From Haloferax sp046557615 (GTDB lineage Archaea > Halobacteriota > Halobacteria > Halobacteriales > Haloferacaceae): a stretch of 64,000 nucleotides of DNA. Below the pieces are notes generated by a model. That model was given only the letters and a program-made list of their open reading frames with translations, did no database searches and was not told the origin of the DNA. The stretch lies in the NCBI RefSeq assembly GCF_046557615.1, contig NZ_JBKIII010000001.1:558001-622000 (forward strand), in the 5' to 3' direction. The translations under genes were made by a program, and so were the position numbers. This document shows, piece after piece, positions 17,043 to 24,970 of the stretch (its first letter is position 1; every line of letters begins with the position of its first letter).

Positions 17043-17225
17043 TCAGTAGAACATGTGCGCGCCGACGACTGCCATCGACGCAGCGATGATTGCCACTGCG
17101 AAACCGAGCGCTTTCGTCAACTGGTCGGGACCGGCCATCATCAAGCCAGCGCCGACGACTGTCAGCACACCAAAAAGAGCCGTAAAGCCGATAGACTTGT
17201 CCGATTCGACGGTCTTCGTTTCCAT
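17043..17225 (-). CDS. Small two-helix membrane protein
   Basis: The 60-residue protein METKTVESDKSIGFTALFGV has two hydrophobic segments separated by a short loop (GPDQLTKALG) and ends AVVGAHMFY. It resembles a conserved haloarchaeal small membrane family that I recall as DUF7525. The ATG at 17225 is preferred to 17249 because the extra residues (MRTRKVAY) are unlike the family, and an ACTAAG box lies about 27 bases upstream. The function is unknown. Confidence 0.65.
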   Translation of the reverse strand: METKTVESDKSIGFTALFGVLTVVGAGLMMAGPDQLTKALGFAVAIIAASMAVVGAHMFY

Positions 17226-17345
17226 GTACGCGACTTTGCGGGTGCGCACTTAGTTCATTCGACACTCTGTGAGGTATGTTCACATTGTCCTGTTCCGTCC
17301 TCGGCCGGTCAACATAAATAGGAGTACACATGTGTGACATTCACG

Positions 17346-18524
17346 ATGAGTTTCGTATCCGCGCTGTTCGGCAGTCGGCTCCGCATCGCTGTTGTCGCGC
17401 TCCTGTTCGTCGGCGGCGCAGTCGGCGGCGCATACGCAACAGGCATCATCGGTGCACCGACCGTTGAAAACGTCGAAAACCAATTTGCTGGTGTCAACGA
17501 CACCCAGACCGTCATCGCGACGGACATCCACGTCGATAATCCGAACCCCATCTCGGCGAACCTCTCGGGGCTCTCGGTCGATTACGCCGTCACGATGAAC
17601 GACATCGAGATGGCCAACGGGGCGAAAGAGGGCGTCGCACTCGACTCCGGCAACGCGACGATTCCCCTTCGGACGACGCTCGACAACGAGCGTATCCCGA
17701 AGTGGTGGGTCTCGCACATTCAGAACGGCGAACACACGACTCTCGAAGTCGATGCAACCGTGAACTCCAGCACGCTCGGCCAGTCCTTCGAGGCCCCCGA
17801 GATTACCCGGAGTATCGACACGGACCTCTTGTCGGCGTTCAACTCGACCGAGACGCGGGAAGTGAACGCTGACTCTGCTGTCGTCTCCGACCCGGTTCTC
17901 TACATCAACGAGACGAGCGCCGAGTGGGGCAACGCCACGAGCGAGCGAACGGAACTCAAACTCACGTTCGTCGTCCACAACCCCAAATCCTACCCCGTAG
18001 CAATCTCCGAACTCGGCTACAACATCTCGATGAACGACGTGAAAGTCGGGAACGGGACGACCGAATCGGGCTACGTCATCCCCGCACACTCCACCAAGAC
18101 GATTACCGCGACGACCTACATCGAGAACGAGAACCTTGACGACTGGTGGGTGACGCATCTCGAACGCAACCAGCAGACTGACCTCCGCATCGACTTCTAC
18201 GCGAAAATCGACGCCGGTGGAACGAACCTGCGAGTCCCGCTCGACGCGCTCACCTACGAGAAGTCGTTCGAGACGGATATCTTCGGCAACAAAGCCTCGA
18301 CGGGCGGCCCGTCCGATACCAGCGACTCGGGTAGTGAAACCACCACGAGCGACGAGACAACGACGAGCGACTCAAGCGACTCGACGCAGACGACGACTTC
18401 GGCAGACGAGACAACGACCGATTCGACCGCGACGACGACCGAGAGCGATACGGCGACGACTACAACGACCACGTCGGCTGACGACACGACCACGACCGAC
18501 GACGGAATCATCTACGCGTTCTGA
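17346..18524 (+). CDS. Surface protein with two WHy/LEA14-type domains and a Thr-rich tail
   Basis: The 392-residue protein has an N-terminal membrane segment (RIAVVALLFVGGAVGGAYA), then two tandem LEA-14/WHy-like domains. The first (about residues 45-165) has ATDIHVDNPNPISANLSGLS and WWVSHIQNGEHTTLEV; the second (about 185-300) has LTFVVHNPKSYPVAISELGY and WWVTHLERNQQTDLRI. The shared WWV.H motif marks a duplication. The last 80 residues are almost only Thr, Ser, Asp and Glu, like an O-glycosylated cell-wall spacer. WHy domains are linked to desiccation and stress protection. The ATG at 17346 is favoured by an ATAAATAG box at 17314-17321. Confidence 0.85.
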   Translation: MSFVSALFGSRLRIAVVALLFVGGAVGGAYATGIIGAPTVENVENQFAGVNDTQTVIATDIHVDNPNPISANLSGLSVDYAVTMNDIEMANGAKEGVALDSGNATIPLRTTLDNERIPKWWVSHIQNGEHTTLEVDATVNSSTLGQSFEAPEITRSIDTDLLSAFNSTETREVNADSAVVSDPVLYINETSAEWGNATSERTELKLTFVVHNPKSYPVAISELGYNISMNDVKVGNGTTESGYVIPAHSTKTITATTYIENENLDDWWVTHLERNQQTDLRIDFYAKIDAGGTNLRVPLDALTYEKSFETDIFGNKASTGGPSDTSDSGSETTTSDETTTSDSSDSTQTTTSADETTTDSTATTTESDTATTTTTTSADDTTTTDDGIIYAF

Positions 18525-18583
18525 GGCAGGTCATTTCTGACTCAGCCGACAACTCTTTACACCGGGCGACGATAGCACAGGGT

Positions 18584-19082
18584 ATGACACGGAGTACCCA
18601 TTCTCCTGATCGAGTTCTTCTCCCGCAATGAGAATCCCGTAACGGTCGAAAGCGACGACGAGAGCATCGTCGTCCAGTTCGGTGACCAACGGTGTGAACT
18701 GTCCCGTGATGCTGCTGCTGACTTACAAGAAGCCATCGGCTCGGCACTCACTGAGAAACGAGAGTTCTTCCGAACGGCCGGAGAGTACCGCCGAGACGGG
18801 AGTTACGTCGTCTCGCGGCGCGGTGCCGACTCGACTGGGAACGCGAAGGTGTTCACCAGTTTCGACGAACTGCGCCGCTTGTACGACCGCCTCCCGACGA
18901 ACTTCACAGCCGAAGACATCGGTCGAACCGGTATCACCGGGTCGCGTCGCCACATGATTATTCGCCACTTCGGCGAGCATCCAGCCTTCGACTGCCGGAT
19001 TTCGAGTCGGAATCCACTCACCGGGGAAAAGCAGTCGAAGAACGTCGACGACGGCGCAGAAATAGAGGTGTTCGCCGACTGA
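18584..19082 (+). pseudogene. Frameshifted haloarchaeal gene of unknown function (DUF7528-like)
   Basis: A leaderless start fits at 18584: a CTCTTTAC box lies about 27 bases upstream and the protein begins MTRSTHSPDRVLL. That frame stops at 18629-18631 after 15 codons. From about 18621 the next frame (+1) is open to the stop at 19080 and looks coding throughout: NENPVTVESDDESIVVQFG, CELSRDAAADLQEAIGSAL, EYRRDGSYVVSRRGADS, LYDRLPTNFTAEDIGRTGIT and HFGEHPAFDCRISSRNPLT. Removing one base near 18620-18624 (TCTCCCGC) would join both parts into about 165 residues. This is either a recent disruption or a sequencing error. The reading frame has no other good start except an internal GTG at 18849. Confidence 0.7.
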
Positions 19083-19088
19083 ACGCAG

Positions 19089-20120
19089 TCAGTCGATCGT
19101 AACGTGTTCTGATTCTTCGTTCAGCGCCAAGTTCGCGGCAATCTCAGCGTTCCGCATCGCGTACTGTGCGGTCTGCTGGAGACTGACGAGTACTTCGCGA
19201 ATCTGGAGGAGTTTCTGGTTCTCCATCTCCGGCAGGTCGTTGAGGATGTCGCGCTCGCGGTCCTTGATTTCGCGGAACAACTCGCGGCACTCGATAGTCA
19301 GGTCGTAGTCACGCTCGACGACGGCACGAACCGCCGTCGTCGTGATTTCGTCGACTTGGTCGGTGAACTCGCGAATTCGTCGCATGGTCCCCTGGTCGAC
19401 GTCGATGGTGTGGCCTTCGGCCTCGAGGACGATGTTTGCGATGTCTTCGGCGTTGTCCGCGGTGAGTTCGAGATTCTTCGCCACAGAACGGTAGCCGATG
19501 AGCGGGAAGCCGGATTCGAGACCGACTGCGCGAGCGAGGTTCGGATTCTGATACGACGTGAAGATGAGGCGAAGGAGGAGGACGAAAATCTTGTTCGCCT
19601 GCCGTTCACGGTTGAGTGCGCGCTGTGCGAGGTCAGCGTTGCCGTGGGCGAGTGCTTTGATGGCTTCGCCGCGCATCGTACTGCCCGTATTTTCGAGGCG
19701 TTCGAGCAGGTTGTCGAGCGAGAAGTCCTCTGCATCGACCGAACAGCGGATGGCGATACGCTCGGGCGTCTCTTCGATGACGCCGAGTCCCATCAGTTGC
19801 GTTTCGGCTTTGTACACCGCGTTGATGTGTTCGGAATCGAGTGCGCCTTCGCTCTTTTCGATGTGGATGACGCGTCGCCCGAGGACGTATTGGGCGACGA
19901 TGGCGCGTTCGAGCGCCTCTGCGTTGAGGCTGTCCGCACGAATCGTCGCTTTCGCATCTTCCGTACTAACAGATTCAGGGAGAACAGTCAGTGTCCCCTT
20001 TCCACTCATCCGAATAGAAACTTCGTCGCCCTTCTGCACGTTGTGTTCGCTTGCCCACTCCGCTGGGAGCGTCATTGCCAGCGTTGAGGGGCCAAGCCGC
20101 TGGACTTTCCGGGTTTCCAT
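19089..20120 (-). CDS. Phosphate regulator: AbrB-like domain plus PhoU domains
   Basis: The 343-residue protein starts with a SpoVT/AbrB-like DNA-binding fold (METRKVQRLGPSTLAMTLPAEWA, then VQKGDEVSIRMSGKG). Two PhoU-like helical repeats follow (about residues 110-335), with ALAHGNADLAQRALNRERQA and AQYAMRNAEIAANLALNEES. This architecture is common in haloarchaea near or apart from pst genes and is thought to report phosphate status; no phosphate transporter is in the window. The start at 20120 is preferred because an ATTTAAGG box at 20145-20152 (minus strand) is centred about 28 bases upstream. An imperfect inverted repeat just beyond it (20153-20176) could be an operator. Confidence 0.88.
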   Translation of the reverse strand: METRKVQRLGPSTLAMTLPAEWASEHNVQKGDEVSIRMSGKGTLTVLPESVSTEDAKATIRADSLNAEALERAIVAQYVLGRRVIHIEKSEGALDSEHINAVYKAETQLMGLGVIEETPERIAIRCSVDAEDFSLDNLLERLENTGSTMRGEAIKALAHGNADLAQRALNRERQANKIFVLLLRLIFTSYQNPNLARAVGLESGFPLIGYRSVAKNLELTADNAEDIANIVLEAEGHTIDVDQGTMRRIREFTDQVDEITTTAVRAVVERDYDLTIECRELFREIKDRERDILNDLPEMENQKLLQIREVLVSLQQTAQYAMRNAEIAANLALNEESEHVTID

Positions 20121-20152
20121 ATGTGACTTACAGCCATCCAATGACCTTAAAT

Positions 20153-20176
20153 CCCACTATATGGCAAGTATATGGG
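20153..20176. promoter_or_regulatory. Imperfect inverted repeat upstream of the PhoU-type regulator
   Basis: CCCACTATA at 20153-20161 faces TATATGGG at 20169-20176, with one unpaired base in the left arm. It lies immediately upstream of the ATTTAAGG box of the AbrB-PhoU gene, where archaeal activators or TFB-affecting repressors commonly bind. AbrB-like domains bind as dimers to AT-rich symmetrical DNA, so autoregulation is a reasonable idea but is not shown. Confidence 0.35.
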
Positions 20177-20263
20177 ACCACAACTGGGGTATTGTGTAAG
20201 GTCAATTGGAGAAGTAGTGCGATGTATTGACGACTGTCAGACAAACTAGCACAGAAGACGCGA

Positions 20264-21328
20264 TTACTCGACTTTCATCATCCGGCGTTCGACCCGCCCA
20301 ACGCGGACTTTGGTCCACCCACGAAGTTCCTCGTCGAGTTCGGGGTCGTCGGTATCGACTCGCAGGACAGGAATCGTCTCCAGTTTCGACCGAGAGGCGA
20401 CCACAGACACGTCGCATTTTCGAATCACCTCGGGTGAGAGTTGCGGGTTGCCCCGGCCAAAGACGAATCCCTGCCCGCCGATGGGCGTGACGACGATGAC
20501 GTTCTTCTCGCCGAGGTGTTCGAGAATCTCTGCTGTCGTCGCGTCGCGGACCAACACCTCGCCGTCGCGGTAGACGTCAACTCCGAGTGGCGACCCCTCA
20601 ATATCCAATTCGGCTTTCACCGCGCCGACGGTACTGCCCGGCCCGAGAATGTACGTGACGCCCGCACCCGTGCGGATGTCGTCGGCGACGCCTGCGGCCA
20701 GTGCTTCGACGGTGCCGCCACTCGTCTGTTTCGACGACTGCAAGTCCTCTGCGACAGGTACCTGTGCGACGGCACGAAGTTCGGGGTGGACAGAACCAGA
20801 GCGATACTCGTCCTCGTCGATGTCCATGACCTCTCGTGCCTCCGTGCGTTCGAACGTCGTCGCAATCACGGCGGCATCTTCGGGTGAGACGGCGAACACT
20901 GACGAATAAACTTTCACACCCGCCGGGACGCCGAGCATCGGTACGTCGCTCCCTCCGAGTGCCTCAGCAACGTCAGCGGCAGTCCCGTCGCCGCCGACGA
21001 ACAGAACGAGGTCAGCGTCAGCATCGACGAATGCCTGGACGGCCGCGAGCGTGTCCTTCGCGTCCGTCTCGTCGCCCACGGGTGCGCCGAGTACGTCGGG
21101 GTCGAATCCGACCTCGCGGACGAGCGAGGCACCCATCGGGTCGTCCCAGACGAGTACCTCGGTGTCAGGTGCGCGTTTCAATAGGTTGGTGAGCGCGCGT
21201 CGCGCGCGCTCGGGCGCACGTGGCTCGGCACCGCGGCGTCGTGCTTCGGCTACCTTCCCGTCTGTCCCCTTGAGTCCGACTCGACCACCCATTCCCGCGA
21301 TGGGGTTGACGACGACGCCGATTCGCAT
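20264..21328 (-). CDS. NAD kinase-like protein (ATP-NAD kinase family, COG3199 type)
   Basis: The 354-residue protein has an N-terminal GVVVNPIAGMGGRVGLKGTD and the kinase signature LVLFVGGDGTAADVAEAL, in which GGDGT is the ATP-binding motif. Later segments PMLGVPAGVKVYSSVFA and YILGPGSTVGAVKAEL are typical of the archaeal branch of the family, which is longer than PpnK-type NAD kinases. It probably phosphorylates NAD or a related nucleotide or lipid-like substrate; the exact one cannot be told. A CTTTTC box at about 21353-21358 (minus strand) fits the start at 21328. Confidence 0.85.
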   Translation of the reverse strand: MRIGVVVNPIAGMGGRVGLKGTDGKVAEARRRGAEPRAPERARRALTNLLKRAPDTEVLVWDDPMGASLVREVGFDPDVLGAPVGDETDAKDTLAAVQAFVDADADLVLFVGGDGTAADVAEALGGSDVPMLGVPAGVKVYSSVFAVSPEDAAVIATTFERTEAREVMDIDEDEYRSGSVHPELRAVAQVPVAEDLQSSKQTSGGTVEALAAGVADDIRTGAGVTYILGPGSTVGAVKAELDIEGSPLGVDVYRDGEVLVRDATTAEILEHLGEKNVIVVTPIGGQGFVFGRGNPQLSPEVIRKCDVSVVASRSKLETIPVLRVDTDDPELDEELRGWTKVRVGRVERRMMKVE

Positions 21329-21432
21329 ACTCGCTTTGACTGGTGCGCCGGAGAAAAGCCCCGCGGTCGGTGGTCTCGAATCGCGTCGCCGGAACCTTAC
21401 TTTTTAAGAACGGGTCGGCGCAACTGTCACGT

Positions 21433-21546
21433 ATGATTCCGTTAGAAACTGCCGAACAAGTGTTTCCAATGTCGGAGACCGCGGCGACTGTCCTGCTCGT
21501 TGGCGTGCTGATGACCGCTGGCTGGCTCTGGTATCTCCAGCGATAA
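21433..21546 (+). CDS. 37-residue membrane microprotein
   Basis: The frame encodes MIPLETAEQVFPMSETAATV and then a single membrane helix ending GWLWYLQR. A strong TTTTTAAG box at about 21402-21409 is centred 27 bases before the ATG, exactly as for leaderless genes here. The longer frame from 21343 crosses this promoter and is not credible. It is convergent with the CinA-like gene, with stops four bases apart. The function is unknown. Small single-span proteins like this often bind a larger membrane complex. Confidence 0.65.
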   Translation: MIPLETAEQVFPMSETAATVLLVGVLMTAGWLWYLQR

Positions 21547-21550
21547 CTCG

Positions 21551-22246
21551 CTATTCCTGTTCGTACAATTCGACGCGCTCGGTGAGCCACGCCGCCGCCG
21601 CTTCGACCACCGTCTCGTCGCGCCCGGCGAGTTTCACCCGAACGTGGTCACTGGGATAGCTGCCAACCGTCACGTCGAACTCGTCCTGTAGTCGCTCGAA
21701 TCGTTCGATGAGCGAACTCTCAGGCTCAGACGTGTGGACGAACGCGACGTGTGTCTTCTCTCCTGCGAACTCGTCGACGATGAGTCCGAACATACGCTTC
21801 ATCTCGCCGGGGACGCCGGGAAGCACGTAGACAGAAGCGATGGCCGCACCGGGTGCGACGCCTTCCTCGTTGGGGAGCATCTTCGACCCTGCTGGGAGGT
21901 GGGTCGTCCCTTCGACGAGGTCGCCCGCAGAGTACCCGCCGTGTTCTTCGAGCCACGCGGCGGCCTCGTCGTGCCGTTCGAGCGAGCGTCCGAACGCCGC
22001 CGCGACGGCCTCCATCGTCACGTCGTCGTGGGTCGGGCCGAGTCCGCCGGTGACGATGACCGCGTCGTACTCGGCGTGATACTCGTTGACCACGCGAGCG
22101 ATATCGCCGATTCTGTCGGGGACCGTCGTGACGCGCTCGACGGAGACGCCACGCTCGGTCAACTCCTGACAGAGCCACGTCGCGTTGGTGTTCGTCGTGT
22201 CGCCGGAGAGCAGTTCGTCACCGACGGTCACCACGGCAACTTGCAT
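21551..22246 (-). CDS. CinA-like molybdopterin-binding domain protein
   Basis: The 231-residue protein begins MQVAVVTVGDELLSGDTTNTN and has the MoCF/CinA signature DAVIVTGGLGPTHDDVTMEA. Further segments are LPNEEGVAPGA and LPGVPGEMKRM, all typical of the CinA N-terminal domain. The C-terminal nicotinamide-deamidase domain of full bacterial CinA is absent, as is usual in archaea. The domain has been linked to nucleotide pyrophosphatase activity on damaged NAD-related compounds; the exact role is unknown. The ATG at 22246 gives the normal family N-terminus. It is last in a minus-strand cluster that includes TFE. Confidence 0.88.
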   Translation of the reverse strand: MQVAVVTVGDELLSGDTTNTNATWLCQELTERGVSVERVTTVPDRIGDIARVVNEYHAEYDAVIVTGGLGPTHDDVTMEAVAAAFGRSLERHDEAAAWLEEHGGYSAGDLVEGTTHLPAGSKMLPNEEGVAPGAAIASVYVLPGVPGEMKRMFGLIVDEFAGEKTHVAFVHTSEPESSLIERFERLQDEFDVTVGSYPSDHVRVKLAGRDETVVEAAAAWLTERVELYEQE

Positions 22247-22303
22247 GGTCCTGAGTAGGGAATTGGACAGCAAAAAGGCGTCCGCCCCCGGCGAACGCGT
22301 CGG

Positions 22304-23062
22304 TTAGTTTCTGTCGTCTTTTTCGACGTCGAGACCGAGGTCTTGGCGTCGTTTTCGAAGTTCTTCGATTTGGCGGCGGTAGTAGACGATACCTGCCCCA
22401 CCGACGAGTATCGAGATTGCTGCGATACCTGCGAAGATGAACAGGTCACGTTGGAGATAGAACTGGACGACGACGGAATCTGTCGTCACGCTCTCCCAGC
22501 GGATGTGCAGGTGGTTGTCGATGACCTCGGTTTCGTAGCCACCGGGTCGAACCGCCCCAAAGATGGGGAAGCTAACGCGGCGGTCCGGGGGAAGCACGAC
22601 CTCGTAGGAGCCTTCGACGAACGTCGGCAGTGAGAATCGCTTCGGCGTCGAGGACGACGTGAAGGCAATCTTCCCATCACGGTTGGCGTCCGCCGGAAGC
22701 CCAATCGTGGTAATCCGGTCGTTCTGCGTGACGTTCCCGCCGCGTGCTTTGAGTTCTGAACCGGTCAGCACCGTCCCGTTGGTGTACTGGTATCTGACTG
22801 CCTCGACCGGAAGCGGCGTCCGACTGCCGAAGCCATCGAGTCGGTAGAGCGTGACAGACGACTGATTCATCTCGTAGACGGCGCGGAACTGACCGTTCTC
22901 TTGAACGGTGATGTGCGCATCCGTGTCGGCGTCCCACGCGTAGGGCTCGTCTGGCGCGGCGTCGAGTTGGTCGTTAGGAACGGTCGATGTGCCGCCGAGA
23001 CAGCCAGCGGTCACCAGGAGGAGGGCGAGTGCGACACATCCAGCGAGGAGTCGTCGGTTCAT
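22304..23062 (-). CDS. Membrane-anchored lipoprotein of the DUF5803 type
   Basis: The 252-residue protein has a signal with lipobox (LLLVTAGC), an extracellular beta-rich domain (ITVQENGQFRAVYEMNQSSV, PLPVEAVRYQYTNGT, YEVVLPPDRRVSFPIFG) and a C-terminal membrane helix (LFIFAGIAAISILVGGAGIVYY), then a basic cytoplasmic tail (YRRQIEELRKRRQDLGL). This layout matches the haloarchaeal family I recall as DUF5803. The function is unknown. Its ATG lies just after the DUF2110 stop (four bases), so the two are co-transcribed with the TFE gene. Confidence 0.75.
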   Translation of the reverse strand: MNRRLLAGCVALALLLVTAGCLGGTSTVPNDQLDAAPDEPYAWDADTDAHITVQENGQFRAVYEMNQSSVTLYRLDGFGSRTPLPVEAVRYQYTNGTVLTGSELKARGGNVTQNDRITTIGLPADANRDGKIAFTSSSTPKRFSLPTFVEGSYEVVLPPDRRVSFPIFGAVRPGGYETEVIDNHLHIRWESVTTDSVVVQFYLQRDLFIFAGIAAISILVGGAGIVYYRRQIEELRKRRQDLGLDVEKDDRN

Positions 23063-23066
23063 CGTC

Positions 23067-23741
23067 TTACTGGCCGATCACACACTTGAGTTCTGCTGGA
23101 ACGTACGACCCGATACTAGAGAGAAGACCGGGGCCGTCGGTTTCCTCGCGGCAGATGACGCTCTGTTCGAGCAGCCCGAGGCGCTCGACGGTGACGATAT
23201 CGTGTGCGTGACCCGCGCGGTTGACCGTCGCGCGAACTTCGCCGCGAGTGGCGCTGTTGATGTTGACGCGGTCGGTACCGCGCGTCCAATCGTAGAGTCT
23301 GTCACGCTCTTCGTCGGCGAGTCGAGACGAGTGGTCTTCGCCGTAGACGAAGCGAAGCGGCATGTGCTGGACCAGTCCGTAGCGGTCGCGAATCTGGCTC
23401 GGCGTCCCTTGACCCAAGCCGAGGTTTTCGGTGCTGACGCGAATGTTCTTGCCCGCATCGAGGATGAACCCGTCTTCGTCCCACGATTCGAGCGTGCCGA
23501 CGTACGTTTCGCCTTCCGAGAAGTGCGGCGTCACCGCCCCCCACTCGTCGCGGAGAACGTTCCGGGCGACGACTTCGTCGTCACCGGAAATCGTCACCGA
23601 GATGAAGTCGTCGTCGCGGACACCGATGTCGTATTCGACTTCGAGGTCGCCGATGTCGTTCGCGATGAGCGACTGGAGGCTATCGAGTGCGCGTGTCTGT
23701 GCTTCGCCGCTGATGTAACATTTCGTTGCGAGAACGACCAT
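23067..23741 (-). CDS. DUF2110 family protein
   Basis: The 224-residue protein MVVLATKCYISGEAQTRALD continues with a possible nucleic-acid-binding segment (ETYVGTLESWDEDGFILDAG) and a C-terminal VERLGLLEQSVICREETDGP. It matches the archaeal family DUF2110 in size and order. It directly follows the TFE gene with no spacer, an arrangement that recurs in euryarchaea and hints at a role with transcription. No catalytic motif is visible. Confidence 0.78.
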   Translation of the reverse strand: MVVLATKCYISGEAQTRALDSLQSLIANDIGDLEVEYDIGVRDDDFISVTISGDDEVVARNVLRDEWGAVTPHFSEGETYVGTLESWDEDGFILDAGKNIRVSTENLGLGQGTPSQIRDRYGLVQHMPLRFVYGEDHSSRLADEERDRLYDWTRGTDRVNINSATRGEVRATVNRAGHAHDIVTVERLGLLEQSVICREETDGPGLLSSIGSYVPAELKCVIGQ

Positions 23742-24275
23742 CTATGGGTTAGACCCTGTAACTTCGACGTTGAGTTCGTCTCGGAGTTCGTCGATTCTCG
23801 TCTCCATCGCGGTGACGAGGTCGGTGTTATCCATCGGTTCGAGCGGTGCGCCCGTCTCGGGACACTGGAAACCCAGTTCCATCGCTTCGGCGAATTCGAA
23901 GCGGATGCCCGCGGGTTCGGAGAGATAGAATTCGTGATTCCGCTCGTAATCGACGCGCTCTTCGAGTGCTTCTAACAGGCGATACATCTCCTCTTCGAGG
24001 TTCTCTGGGATGTTCTCGTAGTGGAACGTCCACAGGTAGGTGAGCCATCCCGAATCTTCGTCGCGGACGCGACGGTAGGATGCGAGGTCGTTTTCATAGA
24101 GGATAAACAGTGCTCGGCGAACGTCGTTGAGTTCGAGACCGAGTTTTTCGGCGAGTTCCTCGTCAGTAACCTCTCCGTCCGGCGGTGCCGCGGCGACCGG
24201 CATCCCCGTCGGCCCAACCAACTCGTGGAGGTATTTTTGAATGACAGGGTCGTTCAGCAACTCCTCAAAAGCCAT
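23742..24275 (-). CDS. tfe: Transcription initiation factor TFE alpha
   Basis: The 177-residue protein has the TFE winged helix at residues 1-85 (EELLNDPVIQKYLHELVG, GEVTDEELAEKLGLELNDVR, LWTFHYENIPENLEEEMYRL). TFE helps TBP/TFB and RNA polymerase melt promoters. The C-terminal zinc ribbon region (about 115-155) is recognisable from IRFEFAEAMELGFQCP, but three of its four expected cysteines are missing: EFYLSEPAG replaces the first CxxC, and CPETG replaces the second CxxC. The coding sequence joins the DUF2110 gene directly. The gene follows Trm56 on the same strand after 60 bases. Confidence 0.92.
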   Translation of the reverse strand: MAFEELLNDPVIQKYLHELVGPTGMPVAAAPPDGEVTDEELAEKLGLELNDVRRALFILYENDLASYRRVRDEDSGWLTYLWTFHYENIPENLEEEMYRLLEALEERVDYERNHEFYLSEPAGIRFEFAEAMELGFQCPETGAPLEPMDNTDLVTAMETRIDELRDELNVEVTGSNP

Positions 24276-24335
24276 ATTGGATACATCCGCCGGACAGTCG
24301 TTTCAAAGTTCCGGATGCGCCCCCGGAGATTTGCC

Positions 24336-24878
24336 CTATTCTTCGTCAGCAGGGACGACTTTCTTCCCTGTTGCCATGGGAATCACCGTACTTTCGGCGT
24401 CCTCCCACTCACGGTCGAGTTCGCGGCCATCGAACAGGCGGTCCAAGAAGACGGCGAGCCCTGCGACTTCGGAGTGCGGTTGGTTGGTCACACCGACGTT
24501 CCAGTCCGCTTCGTCGTACACTTCGAAGGGGACTTTCTCGCCACCGACGACGACGAGTAACGGTTCGTCGGCTTGTGCGTCGCGGATGTCTTTCTCGACA
24601 TCTTGCACGCGCTCTCCGTACATCGTCAGGTGGACGACACTTCCCTCCCAGTTGCGAATCACTGCGTTGAGTGAGTCGGTCAGTTCGACGGTGAATGGCC
24701 CGCCGAAGCGGCCAGTGATATCTTCGACCGTCTCCAGCGAGTGGCCAGCGTTGTCGGGGAAGATGACTCGGTCTGCGCCGAGTGCGCGGGCCGTCAAGCC
24801 GACGTGGGTCGTCATGCGGTCGTCTCGTCCCGGTCTGTGGCCGTACCGGAGGACGGCGACCTCGGGTTCGCCTTGCAT
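24336..24878 (-). CDS. trm56: tRNA (cytidine-56 2'-O)-methyltransferase
   Basis: The 180-residue SPOUT-family protein is Trm56, which methylates the ribose of C56 in the T-loop of archaeal tRNAs. Family motifs are clear: VLRYGHRPGRDDRMTTHVGL at the N-terminus, ARALGADRVI, HLTMYGERVQDV, a knot region LLVVVGGEKVPFEVYDEADW and VGVTNQPHSEVAGLAVFLDR. The length is normal. It is divergent from the SDR gene and upstream of tfe on the same strand, so this cluster groups RNA modification and transcription functions. Confidence 0.93.
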   Translation of the reverse strand: MQGEPEVAVLRYGHRPGRDDRMTTHVGLTARALGADRVIFPDNAGHSLETVEDITGRFGGPFTVELTDSLNAVIRNWEGSVVHLTMYGERVQDVEKDIRDAQADEPLLVVVGGEKVPFEVYDEADWNVGVTNQPHSEVAGLAVFLDRLFDGRELDREWEDAESTVIPMATGKKVVPADEE

Positions 24879-24970
24879 GCGTGTACGAAAACGGCGGGGG
24901 AAAGTGGTGCTTTCGGAACGCGCTCGCCACTGTGTCGATGCTTATGCTGAGTGAGAGACAACACAGTGGC

